This document shows positions 9,869 through 19,317 of a stretch of 34,579 nucleotides of DNA, in pieces; the stretch's first letter is position 1; every line of letters begins with the position of its first letter. The stretch is from Ganoderma boninense (taxonomy: Eukaryota > Basidiomycota > Agaricomycetes > Polyporales > Polyporaceae): assembly GCA_002900995.3 (NCBI GenBank), contig PJEW03000031.1, positions 1-34,579 on the forward strand, written 5' to 3'. A program made the translations under genes and the position numbers. The notes beneath the pieces are model-generated. The model did no database searches. It worked only from the letters and a program-made list of their open reading frames with translations, and had not been told where the DNA came from.

Positions 9869-11412
9869 AGTGGGCAACAACGACCCAGATGATGAAGTCG
9901 ACGTGATGGGGGAGATGTCGGAGGAACAGAGGGCTGCATTCGAGGCAGGTATCCAGCCAGTCAAGCTTGTTCTGGTGAAGGTAAGCCTGCACAGTTAGTT
10001 TATGGCGAGCACGCAGAGTCCTAACCACATACTGTGTATCCACAGATTCGCAACTTCTCCTTCAAGGTCATCAACTTGACCACAAAACTCCTCTCCGCCT
10101 GGCAGACCACCTGTGCCACGCACGGCCTCGCCGAGAAGCTCCTACCCCGCGACATGCATACTCGCTGGAATTCCACATTTGATATGCTTGAGGCTGCGAT
10201 CAAGTACAAGGTAGTGGTTATTGAGATGTGTGGGGCAAAGGCGAATGGATTGCGGCAGTATGAGATGTCGAAGAGGGAGTGGCGAGTAGCCAGGCAGTTG
10301 CGAGCAGTGTTAAAGGTTTGTACGGTTCAAACCTTGTTTTAGAGTTCAAACTCTAACTCTATGGTGGTATGCCACTGCGTTGGCTCACCTTCTCAACCTT
10401 GCCCTCCGTCTCATGCTCGTGCATGCCTGCATCGCCGTCTCACCCACAGCACTTCAAGCGGGCCACACTCTTTTTCTCTGAAGGCTCACCACACCTCACG
10501 AAGGTAATCCTGGCCATGGATCACCTCGACAAGTTCCTCACCACATCTGCTCAGAGCCGCAAGCTTGACTCCGCAATTTGCATGGGCTGCAAACTTGCGA
10601 AGAAGACCTTCAACACATACTACTTGTGCACTGACATGTCCAAGACATACTGCATTGCCATGGGTATGTCCTTTCGACCCCCAGTGTGATAGTGCAGACT
10701 CCCTGAATTGCACAAACTGATGGATGCCTCTGTTACAGTCATGCACCCGCGCTACAAGATGGACTACTTTGAACAGCTCAAGTGGCCCAAAGACTGGCGC
10801 GAGATGGCCCTCAAGCTCATCACAAAGGAATGGCGGGAGGAGTACCAAGACCGCATCCCGCCTCATGCCAAGGAACCACCCGCTACACCTCCTCGCACCC
10901 CAACCGATGCTGCCTTCAATGATGAGAACGACACTGATATCAATGACGATGAGGATGATGCTGCTCCAGGGGACGACAATGAAGAGGACATCAAGTAGGA
11001 GGATGATGGTGACGGCGACGGCGGCGAGTCTTCGGACAGCGCGTTCTTTGCCGATGAGGTACGTTCAATTCCTTGCCTCGCTCTGCCTACATCCTACTGA
11101 TCTCTTCACTGATTCACAGCTCAGCGACAACATCTTCAACATGCTTCGCCACCAAGATCCTCCCAGCATCTCTGAGCTCGGCGACGAGCTAGAACGTTAC
11201 CTAGAAGTCAGCCTGGAGCACTGCCCAGACGCGCTCCAGTGGTGGGTTGACCGCTGGGCAGTCTATTCCAACCTCTTACACATGGCCATTGATTATCTGA
11301 CAATTCCTGGTACGTACACATGTGGCACCACACTCTATCAGTTATGTGAACACTGACAATCTACCTAGCTACGTCCATGGAAGTGGAACACATCTTTAGC
11401 CATGGGTGACTC

Positions 11413-11837
11413 TGTTGGCTGCAGTGGCCCTCAGGACGTCACAATGGCCTGTGTCAAGCTCTGTAAAGTCTATATTGCTGGAAACCAAGATATGCTACTC
11501 ACCTGTGTCAAGCTCTGTAAAGTCTAAGGACAACAGAGCCTGACAGGCGTCGATACAGCTCATGGAGCACGTGCTAGGGAGAGTATGTAACGCTGTGCTA
11601 CTGGTGCCGTTATGGCGCCCAGAGGACGAGAATTGCGGACTGTACAGTGTAAAGTAGAGCAGGATGCAGATCTAAGCTAGTTGGAGTCTCTAATGAAGAC
11701 GATGTTGTAACTCTATGAGATGGGCTACTGTAACGAAACGAAAAATAGAGTAGTTAGGAGACAATGCAATGTACGTACGGTACGATCACGGACTTGGTGC
11801 GATCAAAACTGCGGGTGCTACAGCACCGACTTCAACA
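11413..11837 (-). repeat. copia-2 3' LTR
   Basis: This 425-bp LTR (TGTTGG...CAACA) is followed on its inner side by the polypurine tract (11838-11846, AGGGGAGGG on the minus strand), so the element is minus-strand. It is inserted in the last hAT exon just after GGGTGACTC. It is closer in sequence to the 3' LTR of copia-3 than the latter is to its own 5' LTR: both lack the 3 bases that the copia-3 5' LTR has near 13890. Confidence 0.93.
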
Positions 11838-11852
11838 CCCTCCCCTGATCGC

Positions 11853-13283
11853 TCAAGTCCCCAATCCAAGCATCTGCACCATCTCAAGCACTTTGGGCTT
11901 GGGCAGCGACTTGGTCAGGATGTCAGCAGGCATGTGTGACGTGCACAGGTGCACCACCTCAATGTGCCCCTTGGCCACCTCATCCCGCAGCCAGTAGAAG
12001 CGCAGGTCCAGGTGCTTCATCCGCCCGTGGTGCTCTGGGTTTTTCGCCACAGAGACAGCAGAGAGGTTGTCGATGCGCATGCGAGAGGCAGAGGAGAAGC
12101 TGTAGCCAAACTCAGTGAGCAGATTGTGCAGCCAGAGCATCTCCTGGCCACACGAGACTGCAGCGATGAACTCGGCCTCTGTGGTGGACAGGGCGACAAG
12201 GGACTGGAGGCGACTCGACCAGGAGATGGCCCCAGTGCCCATCTTGATCACATAGCCAGAGGTGGAGCGGCCAGTGTCAGGGCAGCCAGCATGGTCTGCA
12301 TCGGTGTAGGAGGTGAACAGCTCTGACTCTGGCGAGGGAGCATAGGTGAGCTTGTAGTCGAGGGTGCCCTTGATGTAGCGGAACAGGTGCTTGACTGCCT
12401 TCCAGTGCGCCATGCCAGGGTGCTGGGAGAAGCGTGCAAGGTTGCCCACAGTGCGAGCAATGTCTGGACGGGTGGCCACTGCAAGATAAAACAAAGAGCC
12501 GACGGCCTGGCTGTAGGGGATGTCCTGCATCGCACAGATGTCTGCTGGCGACGTGGGGGCCATGTCTGCGCTGAGGCGGAGGCCAGGGTCCATGGGAGTG
12601 CTGACTGGGTCGCAGTTGGAGAAGCCGTATCGCTCAAGGATGTCCAGGGAGTACTGGCGCTGCGAGATGGACAGGGAATGCTGCGAGCGGTTGCGCTCAA
12701 TCTGCACACCCAGCAGCCACGACGTGGGGCCCAGATCGTGCAGCTTGAAGTGCTTGCGCAGGTCGTCCTTGACTCGCTGGATGGCTGCCTTGTCCTTGCC
12801 TGCAATGGTGATGTCGTTGACGAATACAGGGATAATGAGGCACACACCGTCGCGCAGGTACACCCAGACACTGTGCTCGCAGGTGAGGCGTTCAAAGCCC
12901 AGCTTACTGAGCACCTCGTCAAGCTTCTCATGCCAGCAGCGGCCAGCCTGCTTGAGGCCATAGAGGGCCTTGCGCAGGCACCACACCCACTGTGGCATCT
13001 TCTCCTCGAAACTGTCTGGCTGGCGCATGTAGACCTCCTCCTTGAGCTTGCCATTGAGGTAGGCAGAGGAGATGTCGACTGACTCAAGCTCGAGGTCCTC
13101 GAGGGCTGCAAGGGCGAGGATGGCGTGGATGGAGGCCCACTTGGGCGTAGGAGCAAAGGTCTTGTTGTACTCGAAACCAGGGCACTGTGAGAAGCCCTTG
13201 GCCACCAGTCTGCCCTTGTAGCATTCAATGGAGCCGTCTGTGTTGCGCTTGACCTGGAACACCCAGCGGGAGCCAATGGCCTC
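11853..13283 (-). pseudogene. Ty1/copia RT-RNase H (copia-2), 5'-truncated
   Basis: This frame is uninterrupted but truncated, starting at GSRWVFQVKRN and ending in GLGT before the polypurine tract. RT blocks: DISSAYLNG, EEVYMRQPDSFEE, ALYGLKQAGRCWHEKL, FVND (12813-12824) where copia RTs have YVDD, and GVQIERNRSQHSLSISQRQY. RNase H blocks: SYTDADHAGCPD, GAISWSSRLQSLVALSTTEAEF, HLDLRFYWLRDEV and ADILTKSLPKPK. Protease, integrase and gag are gone; sequence to the right of 13283 is unrelated. This is the best-preserved RNase H end of the family in the window and serves as the reference for lesions in copia-3. The active-site change would prevent polymerisation. Confidence 0.92.
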
Positions 13284-13730
13284 GCGTATCCCACATCCTC
13301 CACTACTCACACCACAACCACTCCACTACCCACACCACCAGAACTTGGTCAGTTGATCATGCCTTGCTCCAACTGCCAGCGATCTAACTACCGCAACCAG
13401 CCAACGGCTCATCCTCAGGAAGGTGCAAAAATCCGTGTTCCCCAGTTCATCAAAGAGAGACAAGTGGTCAACTATGATCACCTTCTTCGAACCACTGCCT
13501 CTATCTACCCTGATGGAACCCTGTCCGACATCGGATGGGTACTCCTCCACCCTGACCTCCACAACCATGTACGGCTTCGAACGGGAGAAATCCCCTATGC
13601 CTAGGTTTATATTGGCCTCTATCGTTTCTTTAGAAAGATGGCCATGATGCACAACAAGGTCATAAATTACATTTTGGAGTCAACGGCAACTACTGACCAC
13701 AAGGCTGCAGCACTCCTATCTGCGAAATAG
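13284..13730 (+). other. unidentified sequence with a coding-like frame
   Basis: This fills the gap between truncated copia-2 and truncated copia-3. A plus-strand frame reads without stops from about 13290 through ELGQLIMPCSNCQRSNYRN to GEIPYA (stop 13602-13604). After that stop the same frame continues in coding-like fashion (VYIGLYRFFRKMAMMHNKV) to a second stop just before 13730. The C-S-N-C-Q pair is the only motif noticed. The second half overlaps no known copia sequence. It may be part of another element's gag or a host gene caught between the two copia copies. No family is proposed. Confidence 0.45.
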
Positions 13731-14025
13731 AACATTGTCTTCATTAGAGACTCCAATTAGCTTAGATCTGCATCCTGCTCTACTTTACACTGTACAGTCC
13801 GCAATTCTCGTTCTCTGGGCACCACAACGGCACCAGTAGCACAGCGTTACGTACTCTACCTAGCACGTGCTCCATGAGCTGTATCGACGCCTCTGTCAGG
13901 CTCTGTGTCCTTAGACTTTACAGAGCTTGACACAGGTGAGTAGCATACTTTAGTTTCCTGCAATACAGACTTTACAGAGCTTGACACAGGCCATTGTGAC
14001 GTCCTGAGGCCCACTGCAGCCAACA
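13731..14025 (+). repeat. copia-3 5' LTR, left part missing
   Basis: These 295 bp match the last 295 or so bases of the LTR family, starting at AACATTGTCTTCATTAG and ending CCAACA. About 130 bp at the left end (the start of U3) are absent, so the element has lost its own promoter start and target duplication. By hand alignment it differs from the 3' LTR at about 9 positions plus a 3-bp indel. Confidence 0.9.
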
Positions 14026-14042
14026 GGTTATGAGCCCTGCGC
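14026..14042 (+). other. primer binding site, initiator tRNA-Met anticodon arm
   Basis: GGTTATGAGCCCTGCGC starts at the first base after the LTR. Its reverse complement GCGCAGGGCTCATAACC contains the CAU anticodon flanked as in eukaryotic initiator tRNA-Met, so the primer is an internal half-tRNA ending near position 39/40, as established for Drosophila copia, rather than the tRNA 3' CCA end. Confidence 0.85.
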
Positions 14043-14477
14043 TCTCAGCACCTCAGCACTCCAAATTTCGCTTGTCTATTCGCTCTCTGGCCTCACCCAG
14101 CCCCCACTCCTCTCCTGCTCCCTCTGCTTGACGCATCTGCTCGCTCTGGGACTGGTTCCTCCTCTCTTCGCTCCAGGACGCAGTTTTCGTCCCCTCGCCT
14201 CGTCGTTTCGCCAGTGCGTCGCGCGCCACGTCATCACCCAGGCCCCTCATTGCCACATCGCCACATCATGCCCATGGATCCCAGTATGTCATTCATGCCT
14301 CCCTACTCCTTCTGTGCCACCCCCATCCACTCCAAGCCCCAGTGCTTTGCCCAGTGCACTGCCAGCAAGAGGGCGCCCCCCCCAGGCCTCCCAGGTCGTC
14401 CCCCAGCTCTCCCACATGTGCCAACGCAGGGATACGGCTTTTGGGCCCACCTGCTTGTCATCTCATGCCGTTAGGCC
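14043..14477 (+). other. copia-3 leader; gag almost wholly deleted
   Basis: Only about 435 bp separate the primer site from the pol frame, whereas a copia gag normally takes 1 kb or more. The stretch is C-rich. A weak frame (MDPSMSFMPPYSFCAT..., near 14275-14474) may be the residue of gag, but no zinc knuckle was found. A copy lacking gag could move only with proteins from another copy. Confidence 0.6.
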
Positions 14478-17400
14478 ATGGTCAACCCTGGCTGTCCCTC
14501 TGCCCTCCATGCGTCCCCAGACCACTCCTCTTCGCTCTCCAGCCCTGCTGTGACCATGTGGAACACAAACACGGGTGCATCGGCCCACATGACCCCCCAC
14601 AGGCACTGGTTTCGCTCCTACTCGCCCCACAGCATCCCCATCCGCCTCGCCAACTCCCACATTGTCTACTCTGCGGGTATGGGCTCTGTGGTGTTCCAGC
14701 CAGCTGAGATGGACGGAGTTTTGCCCTCTGCCATCGTCCTGCACAACGTCCTGCATGTCCCTGCCCTGGCCAGCAACCTCCTGTCGATTTTCCACCTCAC
14801 CCGGGAGAAGGGCTACTCTGTCGAGCTCTCTGCGTCATCTGTGCTCCTCTACCAACAGGGGCAGCTGTGCTTCAAGGCCCAGGTCAACGAGCACAATGTC
14901 GGCTACCTCCTTGGCCACACCCTCTCCCAGTCCAAGTCTGCCATGTCCGCCTCTACCACCTGTGACGAGGACCTCGCCCTGTGGCACCAGTGCTGCTCCC
15001 ATGTCAATCTCGACGACCTGCACTCTGTGGTCAACAAGGAGCTCGTCAAGGGCCTCACCATCTGCTCCAAGCGTGCCCCCAGCGCGATCTGCGAGCCCTG
15101 CCTGGCTGGCAAGCTCAACCGCCACTCCATCCCTCGCTTCGCCTCCAGACGGTTCGTTCGCCTTGCCCTGGTGCACACAGACCTCAAAGGCAAGCTCGCT
15201 GTGCCCACGCCCGAGGGCTACCTCTACTGGATGGTGTTTGTCGACGATGCGACGTGTTTCTGGGCCCTGGCCTACCTCAAGCGCAAGAGCGACGCATTTG
15301 CAGCCTTCAAGGCGTACAAGGTGTATGCTGAGAACTGCCTGGGGCTGCGCATCAAGGCCACACGGGATGACAAGGGCAGCGAGTACATGGGCCAGGAGTT
15401 CATCGACTTCTGCGCTGAGCACGGCATCCACAGGCAGCACACTGAGCCAGACGAGCCCCACCAGAACGGCGTTGCAGAGCGAGCCAACAGGACGACGTCG
15501 GAGGGTGCCACTGCCCTGCTTGCCCAGTCCAAGCTGCCCCCTTCATTCTGGTGCCATGCTGTCTCCACCTTTGTCCACACGCGCAACTGCATGCCCACCT
15601 CTGCACTCGACGGTGGCATTCCCTACACGGCCTAGAAGGGCGATGGGCGCAAGCCTGATGTGTCCTATTTCCGTGGTTTTGGCTGCCTGGCCTACGTGCT
15701 CATCCGCAAGAAGGACCGCAAGGCGCTGCAGCCCCACACACGCAAGTGCATCTTTATTGGCTATCCAGATGGCACCAAGGCCTGGCGGTTCTGGGACCCT
15801 GCAGCGAAGAAGGTGATCGTCTCATCGCATGCAGTGTTTGACGAGCAGTGCTTCCCTGGCAACTCGCCCTTTATCAATGTGTTTGGCCTGCCCCTCGACA
15901 ATGTGGACATTCCTGGAGGCCCTGACGATGCAGCACCACCAGACGACGGTGTGCCAGGAGTGCCAGAGCTGCATGATCAGGGGAGAGATGACGACTATGA
16001 TAATCTTGCACCTCCTGTGCCTCCAGCTCCTCCTGCACCACAGCCTGCGCCTCCACCACCTCGCCAGCCATCTCCAGCTCGATCGCCTTCACCACCACAC
16101 TCTCCACCACCTGCACAGCGCCCAGCACAACCTGCGCAACTCCCTGCTCACTCACCATCACCCCCTGCTCGTTTCCCAACGCCTCTACCTGCTCGGCCAC
16201 CTCCTGCACCAGTCGCTCGCCCCGTTGCGCCATCTGCACACCAGCAAGCACAAAACCCAGGTTTCAGGCCCTATCCAGCTCTCGCTCGCAAGCAGCTCCC
16301 CTCACGTGCCTCTCGCCCCCAAGGCTCCCTCAATGAGCGTGCCTTTGAACGCCAGAACCTTGTTCCTCAGCGTCTCCGCATTCGCTCAGTGTCCCCTGCT
16401 CCTGCTCCTGCTCCGTCTCCTCAGCCAGAACGCTCCTCGTCGCCTGATCCACTCATTGAGGCTCCAGTTGATGCACCAGCTGCTCCTGGCCTCAATCAAG
16501 CATTCCCCAACCGTCCACACTCTCCCCCACCGAGTCCCACATCCTCAGACGATGAGCTGGACCTCATAGGTCGAGGGGACAGCAGCGATGAGGATGCACT
16601 CCATGTGATGCTGGCAGGCCTCGGTGACGTCTACTCTGACCCCCTCATCGACTACCTGTCCTACGATGATGCCCTGGACGTCGCATTTGAGTCAGTCGTC
16701 GAGCAGGCGTCGAAGGCCAGCCAGGAGCACTTTGGGGAGCCCACGTCGATGTCTGAGGTCATGGCACTCGAGCCTGAGGAGCGCAACAAGTGGCTCAAGG
16801 CAGCACAGGAAGAGCTGCAGTCCCTCGTTGAGAACGGCACCTTCGAGCTCATCCTCCTGCCCCCCAGTCGCAAGGCCATTGGCTCCCGCTGGGTGTTCCA
16901 GGTCAAGCGCAACACAGACGGCTCCATCGAATGCTACAAGGGCAGACTGGTGGCCAAGGGCTTCTCACAGTGCCCTGGTTTCGAGTACAACAAGACCTTT
17001 GCTCCTACGCCCAAGTGGGCCTCCATCCACGCCATCCTCGCCCTTGCAGCCCTCGAGGACCTCGAGCTTGAGTCAGTCGACATCTCCTCTGCCTACCTCA
17101 ATGGCAAGCTCAAGGAGGAGGTCTACATGCGCCAGCCAGACAGTTTCGAGGAGAAGATGCCACAGTGGGTGTGGTGCCTGCGCAAGGGCCCTCTATGGCC
17201 TCAAGCAGGCTGGCCGCTGCTGGCATGAGAAGCTTGACGAGGTGCTCAGTAAGCTGGGCTTTGAACGCCTCACCTGCGAGCACAGTGTCTGGGTGTACCT
17301 GCGCGACGGTGTGTGCCTCATTATCCCTGTATTCGTCAACGACATCACCATTGCAGGCAAGGACAAGGCAGCCATCCAGCGAGTCAAGGACGACCTGCGC

Positions 17401-18271
17401 AAGCACTTCAAGCTGCACGATCTGGGCCCCACGTCGTGGCTGCTGGGTGTGCAGATTGAGCGCAACCGCTCGCAGCATTCCCTGTCCATCTCGCAGCGCC
17501 AGTACTCCCTGGACATCCTTGAGCGATACGGCTTCTCCAACTGCGACCCAGTCAGCACTCCCATGGACCCTGGCCTCCGCCTCAGCGCAGACATGGCCCC
17601 CACGTCGCCAGCAGACATCTGTGCGATGCAGGACATCCCCTACAGCCAGGCCGTCGGCTCTTTGTTTTATCTTGCAGTGGCCACCCGTCCAGACATTGCT
17701 CGCACTGTGGGCAACCTTGCACGCTTCTCCCAGCACCCTGGCATGGCGCACTGGAAGGCAGTCAAGCACCTGTTCCGCTACATCAAGGGCACCCTCGACT
17801 ACAAGCTCACCTATGCTCCCTCGCCAGAGTCAGAGCTGTTCACCTCCTACACCGATGCAGACCATGCTGGCTGCCCTGACACTGGCCGCTCCACCTCTGG
17901 CTATGTGATCAAGATGGGCACTGGGCCATCTCCTGGTCGAGTCGCCTCCAGTCCCTTGTCGCCCTGTCCACCACAGAGGCCGAGTTCATCGCTGCAGTCT
18001 CGTGTGGCCAGGAGATGCTCTGGCTGCACAATCTGCTCACTGAGTTTGGCTACAGCTTCTCCTCTGCCTCTCGCATGCGCATCGACAACCTCTCTGCTGT
18101 CTCTGTGGCGAAGAACCCAGAGCACCACGGGCGGATGAAGCACCTGGACCTGCGCTTCTACTGGCTGCGGGATGAGGTGGCCAAGGGGCACATTGAGGTG
18201 GTGCACCTGTGCACGTCACACATGCCTGCTGACATCCTGACCAAGTCGCTGCCCCAAGCCCAAAGTGCTTG
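14478..18271 (+). pseudogene. Ty1/copia pol (copia-3): protease-integrase-RT-RNase H
   Basis: The frame opens at ATG 14478. The protease segment reads WNTNTGASAHMTPH where the family has D-T-G: the catalytic Asp codon is AAC (14568-14570). The gag-pre-integrase Zn domain (WHQCCSHVN...CEPCLAGK) is followed by integrase with Asp in VHTDLKG, Asp in DDKGSEY and Glu in GVAERANRT. A Pro/Ala-rich linker lies about 15990-16250. RT has DISSAYLNG and FVND (17332-17343); RNase H has YTDADHAGC and STTEAEF. Lesions relative to copia-2: a TAG stop replacing Trp at 15633-15635, one extra G at 17186-17188, one missing G at 17923-17925, and one extra C near 18247-18250. The last three are in homopolymers and could be sequencing errors. 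It would copy element RNA into cDNA and integrate it; this copy cannot. Confidence 0.93.
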
Positions 18272-18309
18272 AGATGGTGCAGATGCTTGGATTGGGGACT
18301 TGAGCGATC

Positions 18310-18318
18310 AGGGGAGGG
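18310..18318 (+). other. copia-3 polypurine tract
   Basis: AGGGGAGGG lies directly against the TGTTG start of the 3' LTR. In LTR elements this primes plus-strand DNA synthesis. The same tract is next to the copia-1 and copia-2 LTRs. Confidence 0.85.
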
Positions 18319-18742
18319 TGTTGAAGTCGGTGCTGTAGCACCCGCAGTTTTGATCGCACCAAGTCCGTGATCGTACCGTACGTACATTGCATTGTCTCCT
18401 AACTACTCTATTTTTCGTTTCGTTACAGTAGCCCATCTCATAGAGTTACAACATCGTCTTCATTAGAGACTCCAACTAGCTTAGATCTGCATCCTGCTCT
18501 ACTTTACACTGTACAGTCCGCAATTCTCGTCCTCTGGGCGCCATAACGGCACCAGTAGCACAGCGTTACATACTCTACCTAGCACGTGCTCCATGAGCTG
18601 TATCGACGCCTGTCAGGCTCTGTGTCCTTAGACTTTACAGAGCTTGACACAGGTGAGTAGCATACTTTGGTTTCCTGCAATATAGACTTTACAGAGCTTG
18701 ACACAGGCCATTGTGACGTCCTGAGGGCCACTGCAGCCAACA
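18319..18742 (+). repeat. copia-3 3' LTR
   Basis: This is a 424-bp complete LTR, TGTTGAAG...CCAACA, with a palindrome GGTGCTGTAGCACC near its start and the 25-bp direct repeat near its end. It is inserted in the coding end of a gypsy pol, whose frame resumes at 18743. Confidence 0.94.
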
Positions 18743-18941
18743 ATATGATGTTAGTGAAGCCACCTGGGAGCCAGTACGGAACGTCAAACATTGCAAGGAC
18801 CTGTTGGATGAGTTCCATGTTGCACACCTGGAGGCCTCACGGCCCATCTTGCTCACAAACCCATGCCTAGTCCAGAGGCAGTTTAACCGGCATGTTTGGC
18901 TTGAACCTTTCGCTAGAGCTCAAGTCTTGAAGAGGGGGTAG
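18743..18941 (+). pseudogene. Ty3/gypsy pol C-terminus with chromodomain (gypsy-3)
   Basis: Directly after the copia LTR an open frame reads YDVSEATWEPVRNVKHCKDL, then LDEFHVAHLEAS..., to KRG and a TAG at 18939-18941. The E-A-T-W-E-P-x3-N pattern followed by LLDEFH is the second half of a chromodomain, as at the end of chromovirus integrases, where it reads histone marks to guide insertion. The stop codon abuts a GA-rich polypurine tract (AGAGGGGG) and then the LTR, so this is the true pol end. All upstream pol is missing, displaced by copia-3. Confidence 0.82.
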
Positions 18942-18977
18942 TGTCAAGGTTTTTCACGCCACACTTAGTCTGGCATC

Positions 18978-19047
18978 TTATCAGGACAAGTTATCTCTTC
19001 GTTTATCTTATCTTTTCCTTTATCTTATCTCTTTCCCTATCTTATCT
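18978..19047. promoter_or_regulatory. cluster of eight GATA-factor consensus sites in the LTR
   Basis: YTATCD (reverse of HGATAR) occurs at 18978, 18991, 19003, 19008, 19020, 19025, 19037 and 19042: TTATCA once, TTATCT six times, CTATCT once. Fungal GATA factors such as AreA/NIT2 and iron regulators bind such sites; regulation of this LTR by them is inference. Confidence 0.55.
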
Positions 19048-19221
19048 GCTTCTTAGATCATTCTCTCACCTACGACAGGTTCCCAGACCTGCCCTGAACT
19101 GATGGTCTGTGCACCGTTCCCATGTAATATATAACTGCCACTTCTATATGCTTGTACTCAGGCAGAAGTTCTAAAAGGAAGTATTATATAGTATAATTAT
19201 TGCTTAGCTAGCAAGAGTGTT

Positions 19222-19281
19222 TGGTGTAGTGGTTTTTAGCACTGCATTGACCACTTCAGTTTGAGCCCAGGGTTCGACTCC
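19222..19281 (+). promoter_or_regulatory. tRNA-type Pol III A and B boxes inside an LTR
   Basis: A box TGGTGTAGTGG (19222-19232) and B box GGTTCGACTCC (19271-19281) match both consensus patterns, with tRNA-like spacing, and a TTTTT run follows at about 19306-19310. The sequence resembles tRNA-Gln around the D arm (GGTGTAGTGG...TTAGCACT), but the acceptor and T stems do not pair well, so it is a tRNA relic or an internal promoter rather than a tRNA gene. Confidence 0.55.
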
Positions 19282-19317
19282 TGCTCGAGCCAACTGATAA
19301 TTAAATTTTTATTGACA

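Larger units (their letters stand above)
7036..11409 (+). pseudogene. hAT transposase with many small introns, decayed
   Basis: Proposed start ATG at 7036 (MSSKSSRCKYVGT). Introns with GT..AG borders that restore the frame: 7118-7174, 8064-8118, 9981-10045, 11059-11119 and 11310-11368; less certain ones lie near 8325-8372, 10315-10449 and 10665-10737. Domains in order: an acidic N-terminal region; a BED-like zinc finger (KCSNCGC...RYLDTKD...H-x3-C, about 7570-7730); the start of the RNase H-like core (FEGKLNFAMD, PNHRVFVVVTVHFE); the RCFLHVLNLVAKTLL block near 8475-8525; RDMHTRWNSTFDML near 10150; and the C-terminal hAT dimerisation region (LQWWVDRWAVYSNLLHMAIDYLTIP, ATSMEVEHIFSHG). Damage includes a broken frame near 7470-7510, stops at 7743 and 8155, loss of the TCDNASNN segment, a 1.2-kb insert, and truncation by copia-2. 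It would have cut and pasted its element in the nucleus. Confidence 0.85.
6561..11412 (+). mobile_element. hAT DNA transposon, right end missing
   Basis: The left end CAGAGGTACAGTATACCCC has the CAGRG-type start of hAT elements and interrupts the gypsy-2 RT frame. The 8 bases before it (GGCAATAG) are the probable target site. The element carries subterminal inverted repeats, a short CCCAT microrepeat leader (about 6988-7010) and a transposase gene from 7036. The right terminal repeat and second target copy are absent because copia-2 starts at 11413, inside the last transposase exon. Confidence 0.8.
18942..19317 (+). repeat. gypsy-3 3' LTR
   Basis: A 376-bp sequence starts TGTCA directly after the pol stop and polypurine tract and ends TTGACA, giving TGTCA/TGACA inverted ends. 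It contains a dense GATA-factor site cluster (18978-19047), an AT-rich TATA-like segment (TATTATATAGTATAA, about 19180-19195), a tRNA-type A box and B box (19222-19281) and a T5 run just before the right end. No second LTR is present, so the right border rests on the terminal repeat only. Confidence 0.75.

Noticed and set aside
12387..13082. Long plus-strand ORF antisense to copia-2 (also 1245-1994 and minus 17110-17769)
   Set aside because: These are GC-rich shadow frames of the copia RT and occur wherever the RT does; they have no motif of their own.
15874..16251. Val/Glu-rich ORF antisense to the Pro-rich linker of copia-3
   Set aside because: Low-complexity complement of CCT/GCA-rich codons; not a gene.
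19212..19292. A functional tRNA gene in the gypsy-3 LTR
   Set aside because: The acceptor stem and T stem do not pair; only the A and B boxes are good.
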